Shown: one piece after another, positions 8,368 through 17,665 of the stretch
Position numbering within the stretch: position 1 is the stretch's first letter
Layout: every line of letters begins with the position of its first letter
NCBI GenBank assembly: GCA_964529745.1
Contig: CAZGZR010000002.1
Location: 1-64,000 of the forward strand
Origin: RBG-16-57-9 sp964529745
GTDB taxonomy: Archaea > Thermoproteota > Bathyarchaeia > TCS64
Direction of reading: 5' to 3'
Length of the DNA: 64,000 nucleotides
The notes under the pieces: generated by a model
Database searches by the model: none
The model's input: only the letters and a program-made list of their open reading frames with translations
Told to the model about the DNA's origin: nothing
Program-made: the position numbers and the translations under genes

Positions 8368-9452
8368 TGGCGTCAGAGGTGTTTGAAAAGTATTCTCAGA
8401 GTATCAAGCTGAGTAAGGATCAAGAGGAACACGCAGCCGTACTGCATAATAATGCAATCATAGTCGATTCCTGTTCACTCTCATACACATTAGAGAGCAA
8501 ATATCTTGAACAACTCAGGGAAGGCGGCGTGAAAGCAGCCATAGTTAGCGTCAACAAGGGAATAGCAGAGACGGCTCAGAAACTCGTCGAGATAAAAGAA
8601 CAGCAGGAGATAGTTGAGCTAGTAAGCAAGTTCCATAAACTAGAAGCATCTGTAAACTCGGGTAAGACAGCCGTATTCTTTGGCACGCAGAACTGTGAGG
8701 TAATCGAGAAGAACATCGATCTTCTTGAGGTATACTACAAGTTAGGATACCGTTCATTTGGTCCAACTTACTCGTTCGGTAACCTACTGGGAGCAGGGTG
8801 CATAGAACGATACGATTATGGTTTGACGTATTTTGGTGTTGATGTCGTTGAGGAGATCAACAAGCTCAATTGTCTAGTGGATGTCTCGCACTGTGGGGAT
8901 ATGGTAACAGATGAATCAATCTCCCTAGCCAAACTACCTGTAGCGACCCACGCCAACTCAAGAACTCTATCCAACTCTAAACGTAACAAGAAAGATGGCC
9001 AAATACAGGCAATCGCTGAGAAAGATGGGGTCGTCGGTTGCGTTGCTGCCCCCAACTTCGTTGTTAAACCAGATCCCTTAGTGGCAAGAGTAAATCCTCC
9101 AATGATCAGTGATTATATCGATCACATCGATCACATATCCAACATGGTGGGCGTTGACCATGTGGGAATGGGCTTGGATTTCATAGCGAAATACCTGGAC
9201 GCTGGTCTACAAGCGAACATCGCGTCAAACAAGAAAGACAAGTTTGGGATGTACCGTCAGAGAACCCTGCCTGAGCCCAGTAAACAGTTTGGCTCCTACG
9301 AGGACGCCATGACTATACCGTATGCTGTTCCCAGCGTCTTGAGGTTGATCGATGTCACTAGGGGGCTCGTTGAGCGTGGATACTCGGATGAGGAGTTCTT
9401 GAAGATTCTCGGCGGAAATTGGCTGAGGGTTTTCAAGAAAATCCTCGTTTAG
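8367..9452 (+). CDS. M19 (renal dipeptidase) family protein with altered metal site
   Basis: A 361-residue homologue of membrane dipeptidase (peptidase family M19), which in the family is a di-zinc enzyme. Conserved here: SHCGD (H175), THANSR (H195) and the late aspartate in GVDHVGMGLDF. Not conserved: the first-strand HxD pair is replaced in IIVDSCS, and the bridging glutamate of the family's VEGG motif aligns with Q108 in GTQNC. The usual two-zinc centre therefore cannot form as in the model enzyme. It may use one metal, have another substrate, or be a distinct subfamily. Coupled to the asparaginase gene by a one-base overlap. Confidence 0.8.
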   Translation: MASEVFEKYSQSIKLSKDQEEHAAVLHNNAIIVDSCSLSYTLESKYLEQLREGGVKAAIVSVNKGIAETAQKLVEIKEQQEIVELVSKFHKLEASVNSGKTAVFFGTQNCEVIEKNIDLLEVYYKLGYRSFGPTYSFGNLLGAGCIERYDYGLTYFGVDVVEEINKLNCLVDVSHCGDMVTDESISLAKLPVATHANSRTLSNSKRNKKDGQIQAIAEKDGVVGCVAAPNFVVKPDPLVARVNPPMISDYIDHIDHISNMVGVDHVGMGLDFIAKYLDAGLQANIASNKKDKFGMYRQRTLPEPSKQFGSYEDAMTIPYAVPSVLRLIDVTRGLVERGYSDEEFLKILGGNWLRVFKKILV

Positions 9453-9487
9453 CGATAATTCGAAGAGTCCAGACTATAATCTTATTT

Positions 9488-9513
9488 AATAATATTTTAC
9501 TGATATAATATTG
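9488..9513. promoter_or_regulatory. Promoter and palindrome boxes of the GcvP-like operon
   Basis: TTATTTAATAATATTTTA at 9482-9499 looks like a TATA region with one AATATT core. ATATAATATTG at 9503-9513 is the island box, three bases before the ATG at 9516, so a bound regulator would cover the transcription start of a leaderless message. Confidence 0.45.
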
Positions 9514-9515
9514 GT

Positions 9516-10919
9516 ATGAAGAGAGATGATTTCGTCCACCCATACATCCCAAACTCGGTACCCGAGATAAAACAGAAGATGTTGAACGAGGTGGGAGCAG
9601 CAGACGCCAATGAACTCTACAAGAAGATGATCCCAGAAAGACTTCTCCTGAAGACAGAGATGAACCTACCCGATCCATTACCAGCGGAGTACGACCTCGC
9701 AAGACACGTCGAGAAGATATTATCAAAGAACAAGACATGCAGCCAGTATCTTAACTTCCGTGGAGCCGGTTGCTGGCAACACTTCGTACCAGAGGTGTGC
9801 GACGTAATCATCAGCCGCTCAGAACTACTAACATCATACGCTGGTAACACCTACGCTGACGCTGGGCGACACCAGATACTATTCGAGTTCCAAAGCCTGC
9901 TGGGGGAACTGGTAGACATGGACGTAGGATGCCTGCCTACCTATGACTGGGGATCAGCCGCTGGAAACGCCCTCAGAATGACGACAAGAGCTACCAATAG
10001 AAACGAGGTTCTTGTCTCAAGGTCAACAAGCCCCTCTAGATTATCGATAATGAGTAACTACTGCGACTCGGTGGACGAAAAACGACGAATACAAATTAGA
10101 TTAATCGATTTCGGCGAAGACGGGACGCTTGATCTTGAAGACCTGAAAAACAAGATATCCAGCAATACAGCGGGAGTCTACTTCGAGAACCCCTCCTTCC
10201 TTGGAACAATCGAGAAAGGATGCCATGCTATAACAGAGATAACCCACGATCAAAGAGCCATAGCTGTTGCTGGCGTCGATCCATCTTCACTGGGAATACT
10301 TGCTCCGCCAGGAGAATACGACGCTGATATCTGCTGTGGTGACGCCCAGCCACTCGGCATACACATGTACGCTGGTGGAGGCACTACAGGCTTCATCGCA
10401 TCAAAAGATGATATGAGGATCGTTTCTGAGTATCCGGGGATACTCACAGGCATCTCGACAACAGATGTGCCGGGAACCTATGGGTTTGGTTCATGTTTCT
10501 TTGATAGGACATCCTATAATGGTAGGGAGAATGCGAAGGACTGGGTTGGCACGTTGACGTCACTTTGGGCGATTGCCGGTGCAACTTATTTGTCGCTGAT
10601 GGGTCCAGAGGGTATGAGGGAGCTCGGAGAAGCCATCCTGAATAAGTCTCATTACGCAGCCAAACTTTTTGGAGAAATACCTGGAGTAAACGTTCCCTAT
10701 GCAAGCTTCTTCAAGGAGTTCCCTGTAAACTTCGATGGAACAGGGAGAACTGTTGCTCAGGTGAACAAGGAGCTTCTGAAACACGAGATATTTGGAGGCG
10801 TAGACATCTCAAGAGACTTTCCTGAGTTAGGCCAAAGCGGACTTTACTGTGTAACTGAGACACATTCCAAGGAAGACCTAGATCGATTAGTCGCTGTGCT
10901 CAGGGAGGTGCTCCAATGA
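9516..10919 (+). CDS. GcvPA-like glycine-dehydrogenase N-terminal-type subunit, divergent
   Basis: A 467-residue homologue of the alpha subunit of two-part glycine decarboxylase (fold-type I PLP fold that lacks the PLP lysine). Alignable segments are FVHPYIPNSVPEIKQKML at the start, FRGAGCWQHFVPEV, SRSELLTSYAG and LFEFQSLLGELVDMDV. The canonical TPYQPEISQGTLQ segment is replaced by AGNTYADAGRHQ, so the active-site side contributed by this subunit differs. It overlaps the GcvPB-like gene by four bases (ATGA). No gcvH, gcvT or lipoamide dehydrogenase gene is in the window. Probably a paralogue acting on something other than, or not only, free glycine. Confidence 0.75.
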   Translation: MKRDDFVHPYIPNSVPEIKQKMLNEVGAADANELYKKMIPERLLLKTEMNLPDPLPAEYDLARHVEKILSKNKTCSQYLNFRGAGCWQHFVPEVCDVIISRSELLTSYAGNTYADAGRHQILFEFQSLLGELVDMDVGCLPTYDWGSAAGNALRMTTRATNRNEVLVSRSTSPSRLSIMSNYCDSVDEKRRIQIRLIDFGEDGTLDLEDLKNKISSNTAGVYFENPSFLGTIEKGCHAITEITHDQRAIAVAGVDPSSLGILAPPGEYDADICCGDAQPLGIHMYAGGGTTGFIASKDDMRIVSEYPGILTGISTTDVPGTYGFGSCFFDRTSYNGRENAKDWVGTLTSLWAIAGATYLSLMGPEGMRELGEAILNKSHYAAKLFGEIPGVNVPYASFFKEFPVNFDGTGRTVAQVNKELLKHEIFGGVDISRDFPELGQSGLYCVTETHSKEDLDRLVAVLREVLQ

Positions 10920-12466
10920 AAGACGTTAAACCAAGGGGCTACCACGCGCCTATCTGGAACGAGCCCATAATACATGAGCTAGATAGTCCGGGTGAAAGAG
11001 GGGTTAAGATACCAGCAGTTGAACCAGAGATAGATAGACTAGTTCAGGACATTGAGTCACTTGTGCCTTCATCGGTTAGAAGAAGAAAGCTGACACTACC
11101 ATCACTTTCACAGCCTCAGGTCATCAGACACTATCTACGACTCTCACAGCAGTGCTTGGGAATGGAGACGACGATAGACATCAGCTCAGGGACATGCACG
11201 ATGAAGTATAGCCCCAAGATAAACGAGGAACTAGCCATGAAGATAGCTGATGTTCATCCGCTTCAGGACGATGAGACCCTTCAAGGTATACTGGAGATCG
11301 TTTACAAGTTTGGGTACATATTCCTCAAAGAGATATCCGGGATGGACGCTTTCTCGTTCCAGCCAGCGGGAGGCTCTCCAGCAGCGTATAACAACTCGGC
11401 TATAATCAGAAAATACCATGAACTAAACGGGGAAAAGGAGCAGAGAAACGAGATCATAACCACGATCTTCAGTCACCCCTGTGACGCGGCTTGCCCATCA
11501 ATGGCTGGATACAAGATCGTGACCATCTTCCCTGATCCTGAAACTGGTTTACCTGATACCGAGGCATTGAAAGAGGCGGTCTCTGAGCGGACCGCAGGAA
11601 TGCTCATCACCAACCCCGAGGACACGGGTATCTTCAACCCTGATATCGACGAATGGACCAAGATTGTCCACGAAGTTGGGGGACTTTGTAGCTATGATCA
11701 AGCAAACGCCAACGCGATAATGGGAGTCACACGCGCCAAAGACGCTGGATTCGATTTATGCTTCTTCAACCTTCACAAGACGTTCGGCAGCCCCCACGGG
11801 GGATATGGTCCCGGCTGTGGTGGTGTAGGAGTAGTGAAAGAGCTTGAGGAACTGCTACCAGTACCTGTAGTGGTTTACAGGGATGGAAAATATAGCCTCG
11901 ACTATGATAGACCTAACAGTATTGGTAAGGTCAAGGACTTTTTCGGTAACGTGCAGGTAGTGGTCAGGGCTTATGCTTGGGCGACGTCCATGGGAGCCAG
12001 AGGATTACGAGAGGCGGCCGAGATATCCATGATCAACAACCAGTACCTCCAGAAGAAGCTGCTAGAAGTACGGGGGATTACCAAACCATACAGCACCGAG
12101 GGCAGAGTAGACCAGGTACGCTGGAGCCTTGAAGAGATGAGAGATGAAACAGGCATAGGGATAGGAGCTTTCAACAACCGTCTCACAGACTACGGAATAC
12201 CAAACATATTCACTAGCCACCACCCATGGATCGTACCAGAGCCGTTTACCCCCGAACCCTGCGAGTCTTACTCAAAGGCTGACATCGATTACTGGGCCTC
12301 GGTAATAAAACAAGTCTCAGATGAAGCCTATAATAATCCCGAGATAGTGCGAAACGCTCCCCATAATGCGGCTGTCAAACGCATTAACGGAGATAGCTTC
12401 GATGATCCTGAGACATACGCTACAACATGGCGTGCGTTCATAAAGAAACATAAAACGAATAGTTGA
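10916..12466 (+). CDS. GcvPB-like glycine-dehydrogenase C-terminal-type subunit, divergent
   Basis: A 516-residue partner carrying the PLP site. Seen: SSGTCTMKYSPKINEE (about 99-114), SYDQANANAIMG (canonical YDGAN), and the PLP lysine in FFNLHKTFGSPHGGYGPGCG. Two conserved P-protein segments are changed: QPAAGAHGE becomes QPAGGSPAA, and the HGTNPASA loop becomes HPCDAACPS before MAGYKIV. The core PLP site is therefore intact while the substrate/H-protein region is altered. Forms an operon with the GcvPA-like gene and converges on the ABC transporter operon with 19 bases between stops. Confidence 0.78.
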   Translation: MKDVKPRGYHAPIWNEPIIHELDSPGERGVKIPAVEPEIDRLVQDIESLVPSSVRRRKLTLPSLSQPQVIRHYLRLSQQCLGMETTIDISSGTCTMKYSPKINEELAMKIADVHPLQDDETLQGILEIVYKFGYIFLKEISGMDAFSFQPAGGSPAAYNNSAIIRKYHELNGEKEQRNEIITTIFSHPCDAACPSMAGYKIVTIFPDPETGLPDTEALKEAVSERTAGMLITNPEDTGIFNPDIDEWTKIVHEVGGLCSYDQANANAIMGVTRAKDAGFDLCFFNLHKTFGSPHGGYGPGCGGVGVVKELEELLPVPVVVYRDGKYSLDYDRPNSIGKVKDFFGNVQVVVRAYAWATSMGARGLREAAEISMINNQYLQKKLLEVRGITKPYSTEGRVDQVRWSLEEMRDETGIGIGAFNNRLTDYGIPNIFTSHHPWIVPEPFTPEPCESYSKADIDYWASVIKQVSDEAYNNPEIVRNAPHNAAVKRINGDSFDDPETYATTWRAFIKKHKTNS

Positions 12467-12485
12467 TCTCAAGGAGTTAATGGTT

Positions 12486-13199
12486 TTAGAGCCCAAGGTA
12501 ACTTTTTCTTACGTAATCGTTATCAAGAAGCTCCGAACCCTTGCCCTCAAGAGCTATCTCGCCGTTCTCCAAGATGTAAGCCCTGTTTGATATCTCTAGG
12601 CTCTGTCTCGCGTTCTGCTCGACGAGAAGTATACTGATACCCTGCTTAACAACAGTCTGGATGATCTCAAACACATTCAACACAAGAAGAGGCGCTAAAC
12701 CAAATGTAGGCTCATCGAGTATCAATAGCGTTGGATCGCCCATCAAACCCCTACCGATGGCAACCATCTGCTGTTGGCCACCACTCAGATTACCTGCCAG
12801 CTCGTTCTTCTTCTCCAAGAGAACGGGATAGATTCGGTAAATCTCTTCAAGCCTTTCCTCACGGTTCGCCCTAGCTCTTTTAGAGTAGGAGCCTATCTCA
12901 AGGTTCTCCTGCACGGTCATCTGGGGGAAAAGCTGTCTACCCTCAGGGATACAGATTATTCCCTGTTCCACTATCTGATGAGTAGAGACTCCACTGATTA
13001 CTTTGTCTTGGAAACGGATGCTCCCAGATGAGGGACGGTTTAACCCGATGATGGTCTTGATTAAAGTAGTCTTGCCTGCCCCATTGGAGCCTAGAAGTGA
13101 AACTACCTCACCTTTGTCTATGTGCGCATGAATATTCTTTAGGACATGGTTGTCTCCGTAGCTGAAGTTTACTCCAGTTATCTCCAACATCGTATCCAT
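12486..13199 (-). CDS. livF: Branched-chain amino acid-type ABC transporter ATPase LivF
   Basis: A 237-residue ATP-binding subunit of a HAAT-family importer. Walker A GSNGAGKTT (about 36-44), signature NLSGGQQQM (about 137), Walker B LLILDEP and the switch histidine position occupied within SILLVEQNA. Last gene of the operon livK-livH-livM-livG-livF. It begins three bases after the livG stop. Confidence 0.92.
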   Translation of the reverse strand: MDTMLEITGVNFSYGDNHVLKNIHAHIDKGEVVSLLGSNGAGKTTLIKTIIGLNRPSSGSIRFQDKVISGVSTHQIVEQGIICIPEGRQLFPQMTVQENLEIGSYSKRARANREERLEEIYRIYPVLLEKKNELAGNLSGGQQQMVAIGRGLMGDPTLLILDEPTFGLAPLLVLNVFEIIQTVVKQGISILLVEQNARQSLEISNRAYILENGEIALEGKGSELLDNDYVRKSYLGL

Positions 13200-13202
13200 C
13201 TG

Positions 13203-13934
13203 TCACACCTCGATCCTAGCGCCTAGGTAGGCGCTGATTACCTGTTCATTGTTAGCTATCTCTCTAGGTGTTCCTTCGGCTATCTTCTCGCCGTGATGGA
13301 TCACGATGATCTTCTCTGATATTGACATGATCGCTTTCATGATGTGCTCGATGAGGAAGATAGTGAGATCTGTCTCCTTTTGAACCTCCTTAACAAACTC
13401 CAAGAAATAAGTGACTTCTGTCGGAGTAAGCCCTGATATGATCTCGTCAAGCATCAGAAACTTTGGTTTGGTAGCCAAGGCCCTGCAGAGTTCAACCAGC
13501 TTCTTATCGATGACGTTCAAATCCCGCGTAAGCACAGACTCTTTCCCTGATAACCCGAGGCGCGAGATGTAGGTCAACGCCTCTTCCTCGATCTCTTTCA
13601 GGTTTCCCCTCTCTGGTCTACCATAGAGACCGCCAACCACGACGTTATCAAGCACCGTGAGCCTGTTAAACGACTTGACCAACTGGAAGGTTCTACCGAC
13701 CCCTTTCTTGCATATCGTGTGGGGGGAGAGCCCGGTTATTGGTTCACCATCAAAATTTATGGTGCCTTTCTCTGGCTTGTAGAACCCGTTGATCACGTTG
13801 AACAACGTGGTCTTCCCGGCACCGTTAGGACCGATCAGCCCTACTATCTCTCCTTCTTCGATAGAGAAACTGACATCGTTGACAGCCACGAGCCCCCCGA
13901 ACCTTTTCGTGACGCTCTCGCATTCAAGCATCAT
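13203..13934 (-). CDS. livG: Branched-chain amino acid-type ABC transporter ATPase LivG
   Basis: A 243-residue ATPase partner of LivF. Walker A GPNGAGKTT is near residue 36; Walker B FLMLDEI near 163 is followed by the GLTPTE stretch typical of LivG. The ABC signature is unusual: where LSxGQ is expected the protein reads DLNVIDKKLVEL. Such replacements occur in a LivG subfamily, so this need not mean loss of function, but the pair would then have one canonical and one non-canonical ATP site. Overlaps livM by four bases. Confidence 0.9.
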   Translation of the reverse strand: MMLECESVTKRFGGLVAVNDVSFSIEEGEIVGLIGPNGAGKTTLFNVINGFYKPEKGTINFDGEPITGLSPHTICKKGVGRTFQLVKSFNRLTVLDNVVVGGLYGRPERGNLKEIEEEALTYISRLGLSGKESVLTRDLNVIDKKLVELCRALATKPKFLMLDEIISGLTPTEVTYFLEFVKEVQKETDLTIFLIEHIMKAIMSISEKIIVIHHGEKIAEGTPREIANNEQVISAYLGARIEV

Positions 13935-14926
13935 TCTTGCTCGTCTCCTCGTTTTACTAGTCTTACTAGCAGCGAGACTAGATGTTGATAGGTACGGGTA
14001 TAGATCACCCCACCGGGAGCAAACACGCCAACCAGCACCACTATGGCGCCAACGGTCGCTAGGTGAAGGAAGGATGTAATTAACATTATGCCTCGGTCAG
14101 CAGTCTCGATAATCAGTACACCAAGTATGGCTCCCATGATCTGACCCCTACCACCGATCATCAACGCGAGGGACGGTAGTAGAGTGATATAGGCGCCGAA
14201 GAACGTTGCAGGGTTGATGTACGCCAAGTATAGTGCGTGAACTGGTCCCATCAATGAGGGAATTAGGACACTAAGAAGCATCGCCTTCACCTTCACACTG
14301 TAAGTATCTATTCCAGTTGCTTCAGCGAGCTCCAAGTCGTCTCTGATGCTTCGCATTGCATATCCAATGGGTGACCTCGTAACGACTTTATACAGGATAA
14401 TCGACAATATCACGAAGCCAAACGCGAGATAATAAGCCACAGTGCCAGTGAACCATTTACAGGCTGGGAGAGGTATTCCTCTGCTGCCTCCTGTAAACTC
14501 GAAAAAGTTGATGATGAGTTGACTCACCAAGCTACCTATACCCAGCGTCGCTATCGAGAGATAGGCGCCGCTGAGACGCTTGAACATGATTAATGACATT
14601 ATCAACGCGAAAATCATCGAGACGATAGGTCCAATGATTAATCCACTGATGAATGGGTTCAATAATGGTAGACTCCAGCCCTCCCTCCAGAAGATAACAA
14701 AGATATACGAACTTATACCAAAGAAAGTCGTCTGAGACAGGTTGAGCTCACCCATGTGCCCCAAGATCATGTCGTTTGTCACTGCCAACGCGATGATTGT
14801 AAAGTACCTGTATAGTAGACTTATAACGTAGCTTTGATTGCTGAAAGGAAACGATGTCAGTAAGAGTAATGATACGAGATACAGTACGTTGGACAGGGTG
14901 AGCCTATCTTTTATTGAGACATTCAT
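13931..14926 (-). CDS. livM: Branched-chain amino acid-type ABC permease LivM
   Basis: About 331 residues with eight or more membrane helices and the LivM-type cytoplasmic loop containing SPIGYAMRSIRDDLELAEATGI. The ATG at 14926 overlaps the livH stop (ATGA), as expected for coupled permease genes; a longer frame to 15016 would run 94 bases into livH and is unlikely. Confidence 0.9.
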   Translation of the reverse strand: MNVSIKDRLTLSNVLYLVSLLLLTSFPFSNQSYVISLLYRYFTIIALAVTNDMILGHMGELNLSQTTFFGISSYIFVIFWREGWSLPLLNPFISGLIIGPIVSMIFALIMSLIMFKRLSGAYLSIATLGIGSLVSQLIINFFEFTGGSRGIPLPACKWFTGTVAYYLAFGFVILSIILYKVVTRSPIGYAMRSIRDDLELAEATGIDTYSVKVKAMLLSVLIPSLMGPVHALYLAYINPATFFGAYITLLPSLALMIGGRGQIMGAILGVLIIETADRGIMLITSFLHLATVGAIVVLVGVFAPGGVIYTRTYQHLVSLLVRLVKRGDEQE

Positions 14927-15816
14927 TTGTTTCCCCCAAAGATTCCTCTTGGACGGAACAGCAAGAACAGTATCAGAAACACCATCGAGACGATAGGCGA
15001 CCACATGGGAGCCCAATAATACGCCGTTATCGACTCAGCTATCCCAAGCAACATCCCAGCGATAAGAGACCCTGGCAAACTACCCAGTCCACCGAGAATG
15101 ACACAGCAGAGACTTGGCATCAACAGCCTCTCACCAGTGTAAGGGTTGACGAGAGTGATCAACACATAAAACAAGCCAGCGGTTCCAGCTATCGCGGTGG
15201 CGAGACCAAAGGTAACCAACTCCATCCGTTTGGTGTTTACACCTACTATCATGGCTCCCTCAGGGTTCTGGATCATAGCCCTCATAGCCTTGCCCGTATA
15301 GGTTCTTTTAAAGAAAAGCGACAAAACGATGGTAAGTATGCTGATGAATACCAGAACGACTGTCCTAACGCCGGAGAGAACGATTATCTCGCTGATATGG
15401 ATCGATGGAAGAGACCAAGGCACGCTTATTCCGACACCTATAGTGATGGTATACATCAAGTCTCTGATGATTAATCCAAGCCCCATGGTGATCATCATCG
15501 AAAAGACCATTCTCTCAACGACTGACCCCCTCAGTTTGATGTTCTGGATGATTACGTAGTCGTACCCTGCCCCAAGCAAGAAAAACAGGGGAATAATAAC
15601 TATAAGATAGAGAAAGGGAATCGTAGGATACAGGTTATAAAGATACTCAGTGACATAGGCCCCCACCATAAGCCAGTCCCCATGAGCCACGTTATAAACC
15701 CTACAGATACCGTAGATAAGAGACAAACCGAACGCGATCAACGCGTAGATTCCGCCAAGAAGAATTCCTCCTATGACGATCTGTAAAAAATTGGGAAGTA
15801 TATTTTCCAGTGACAT
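14923..15816 (-). CDS. livH: Branched-chain amino acid-type ABC permease LivH
   Basis: A 297-residue membrane permease with the family opening GGILLGGIYALIAFGLSLIYG and VYNVAHGD, a coupling loop RTYTGKAMRAMIQNPEGA and C-terminal RPRGIFG. Pairs with LivM to form the channel. It starts 16 bases after the livK stop. Confidence 0.92.
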   Translation of the reverse strand: MSLENILPNFLQIVIGGILLGGIYALIAFGLSLIYGICRVYNVAHGDWLMVGAYVTEYLYNLYPTIPFLYLIVIIPLFFLLGAGYDYVIIQNIKLRGSVVERMVFSMMITMGLGLIIRDLMYTITIGVGISVPWSLPSIHISEIIVLSGVRTVVLVFISILTIVLSLFFKRTYTGKAMRAMIQNPEGAMIVGVNTKRMELVTFGLATAIAGTAGLFYVLITLVNPYTGERLLMPSLCCVILGGLGSLPGSLIAGMLLGIAESITAYYWAPMWSPIVSMVFLILFLLFRPRGIFGGNK

Positions 15817-15832
15817 AGATGGATCAGCTTAA

Positions 15833-17083
15833 CTATGGTGTAGGATAGATATGATTTGCAGCTTTCGCCCACGCAGGGGCAACGACTACAGGCTTTCCGT
15901 CCACGACTTGTGTCGGATACGCATATATGGAACCCAAACCATAGCCAGACTCTAAGCTTGTTGTGTTGAAGCTACAGAACCCGCCGATCGTCAAGTACTT
16001 CTGGTGAAGTATGGTGTCTCTGATCTCGACAGGGTCTTGGTAATCGTCTACCCTTTGCAGTGCTTCTAGTAGGACCTCATAGGACATGTAGCATGAAGCT
16101 ACAAACGTGTACTCAAGGGGATCAAATCCTGCACGCGTGTATACTTCTTCCCACAGCTCCGCGTTACCTAGTTCTTGACCCGGTGGAGGAGTCCACATCT
16201 CATCCATCATGTACTCACTCAAGGTTCCCAAGCCGTCGATGACTGGTTTCCCGGAAGATCCGTGACTGTAGAACTCGCGTGGTTCTACTCCAAGTTCTTT
16301 GGCTTGTTTGATGAAGGCTACCCCGAATCCTGCATCATAAACGATGTCTGGATCGACCTCCTTGATGTGTGTAATAACCGATGTGAAGTCCGTTGTCGCA
16401 GCTGGCAGCATCTCACGATACACTATCTCAAGTCCCGCTTCCTCAGCGTATTTTTGAGCACCCATAGCCAAACCCGTGAATAGAGTATCATCTGCGTGTA
16501 CGATAGCTATAGTATTGGCTTCTCCTTCCTCTGCGAGCATCTCGAAATAGAATTTTGGCTTGTCCTGTATCGGAACCAGTGGGCAGGCTACCCACTCGTT
16601 CCCCTGAGAGTACACGAATATGTCGTTGGCACACTGGTGTACCATTGGGACACCGTATTTCTCTGCAACTGTGCTAGCTGAGATAGCTAAATAGCTTGTA
16701 ACAGCGCCCATGCATGCGTCGACTTTATCAACTGTGATCAGTCTCTCGTAGTTACTGACAACGATTGTTGGGTCGCTACGGTCATCGTAAATAATGAAAT
16801 CAACAGGGCATCTTTGATTATATTTCTTGATGTAGATTCCGCCTCGTTCATTTAGTATCTCTTCAAGTGTCTCTGCAACCAGACCGGATTTGCCAAACAC
16901 TGGAGCGCCCCATCCTGAGAGGGGAATCGAGCATCCAATCTTAATGACTGCTGGTGGCTCTGGCTCGACCTCTACTTCAACGATTTTCTCTACCTCGGTT
17001 GGTAAGAGGAAATGACCAGCAGCGAACCCGATTATTCCTAGTACTGCCGCTAAAGCAATCCATGTGTTTTTATTATATTCCAT
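15833..17083 (-). CDS. livK: ABC transporter substrate-binding protein, LivK/Leu-Ile-Val type
   Basis: A 416-residue type I periplasmic-type binding protein. An N-terminal membrane helix (about residues 8-28, ALAAVLGIIGFAAGHFLL) is followed by a charged EVEKIVEVEVEPEPP spacer, indicating a membrane-anchored extracellular receptor as usual in archaea. The mature part starts IKIGCSIPLSGWGAP and contains the family's VDKVDACMGAVTS region. Ligand unknown: amino acids, amides and urea-type solutes are all known for this family. First gene of the liv operon, under a promoter with three island boxes. Confidence 0.9.
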   Translation of the reverse strand: MEYNKNTWIALAAVLGIIGFAAGHFLLPTEVEKIVEVEVEPEPPAVIKIGCSIPLSGWGAPVFGKSGLVAETLEEILNERGGIYIKKYNQRCPVDFIIYDDRSDPTIVVSNYERLITVDKVDACMGAVTSYLAISASTVAEKYGVPMVHQCANDIFVYSQGNEWVACPLVPIQDKPKFYFEMLAEEGEANTIAIVHADDTLFTGLAMGAQKYAEEAGLEIVYREMLPAATTDFTSVITHIKEVDPDIVYDAGFGVAFIKQAKELGVEPREFYSHGSSGKPVIDGLGTLSEYMMDEMWTPPPGQELGNAELWEEVYTRAGFDPLEYTFVASCYMSYEVLLEALQRVDDYQDPVEIRDTILHQKYLTIGGFCSFNTTSLESGYGLGSIYAYPTQVVDGKPVVVAPAWAKAANHIYPTP

Positions 17084-17115
17084 TGTATTTCCATTAAATT
17101 ATCCAAGATTAGATC

Positions 17116-17160
17116 TATATAATATTTTTCAATAACAATATTGTAGCGTTATAATATTGC
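17116..17160. promoter_or_regulatory. Three palindrome boxes upstream of livK
   Basis: TATATAATATTTTTC at 17116-17130, the perfect palindrome ACAATATTGT at 17135-17144, and TTATAATATTGC at 17149-17160. Spacing between box centres is about 14-17 bases. They lie 35-75 bases upstream of livK and downstream of the ATC-hydrolase-like gene. Confidence 0.5.
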
Positions 17161-17214
17161 TTAGAAGTTCTACCAATTAATGTTAATTTTAACCTATAAA
17201 AATTTTAAATAACC

Positions 17215-17661
17215 CTAGGTTTGACGAATGTCGTAAAGACACTCATCATCTCCTTCTAGAACCCATTTAACCCGCTCTACCTTTATGTTTTTATTATATT
17301 CAACAAACTTCCAGATATCAACATCACAGTATAGCTTACAAAAATCCTCGGAGCCTTTCTCCTTCCAGATATCCGCGAATGGGCATCCATCAACAAACCC
17401 TATCCTCGGCAAGTCCAGCACCTTGTTATAGTTCTCAAGAACTGGCTCTAACCCCATTTTTAGGACTTCGTCTCGTACTCTTCGTGATCTGTCGAGACCG
17501 AACCTTTTGACTGATTCTGAGATGAATTTCTTTCCCTCTGTCTCACCCATCACTTCTATGGCGAGGTTGGAGAAGTGGTAGAACATCAGTCCGAATAGCC
17601 TGGCCATAGCTTCTACTTGTTCCGTAGCCTCGACGTAAGTGAAGGTCTTTTCTTTATCCAT
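17215..17661 (-). CDS. L-2-amino-thiazoline-4-carboxylate (ATC) hydrolase-like protein
   Basis: A 148-residue cytoplasmic protein of the family annotated as ATC hydrolase. Typical C-terminal cysteine pattern: DGCPFADIWKEKGSEDFC, LYCDVD, and the closing GDDECLYDI. The true substrate for most of this family is unproven. The same closing GDDEC pattern occurs in the cysteine-rich protein at 61605-62618, suggesting a related domain. It begins five bases after the nitroreductase stop, in one operon. Confidence 0.6.
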   Translation of the reverse strand: MDKEKTFTYVEATEQVEAMARLFGLMFYHFSNLAIEVMGETEGKKFISESVKRFGLDRSRRVRDEVLKMGLEPVLENYNKVLDLPRIGFVDGCPFADIWKEKGSEDFCKLYCDVDIWKFVEYNKNIKVERVKWVLEGDDECLYDIRQT

Positions 17662-17665
17662 GGAA

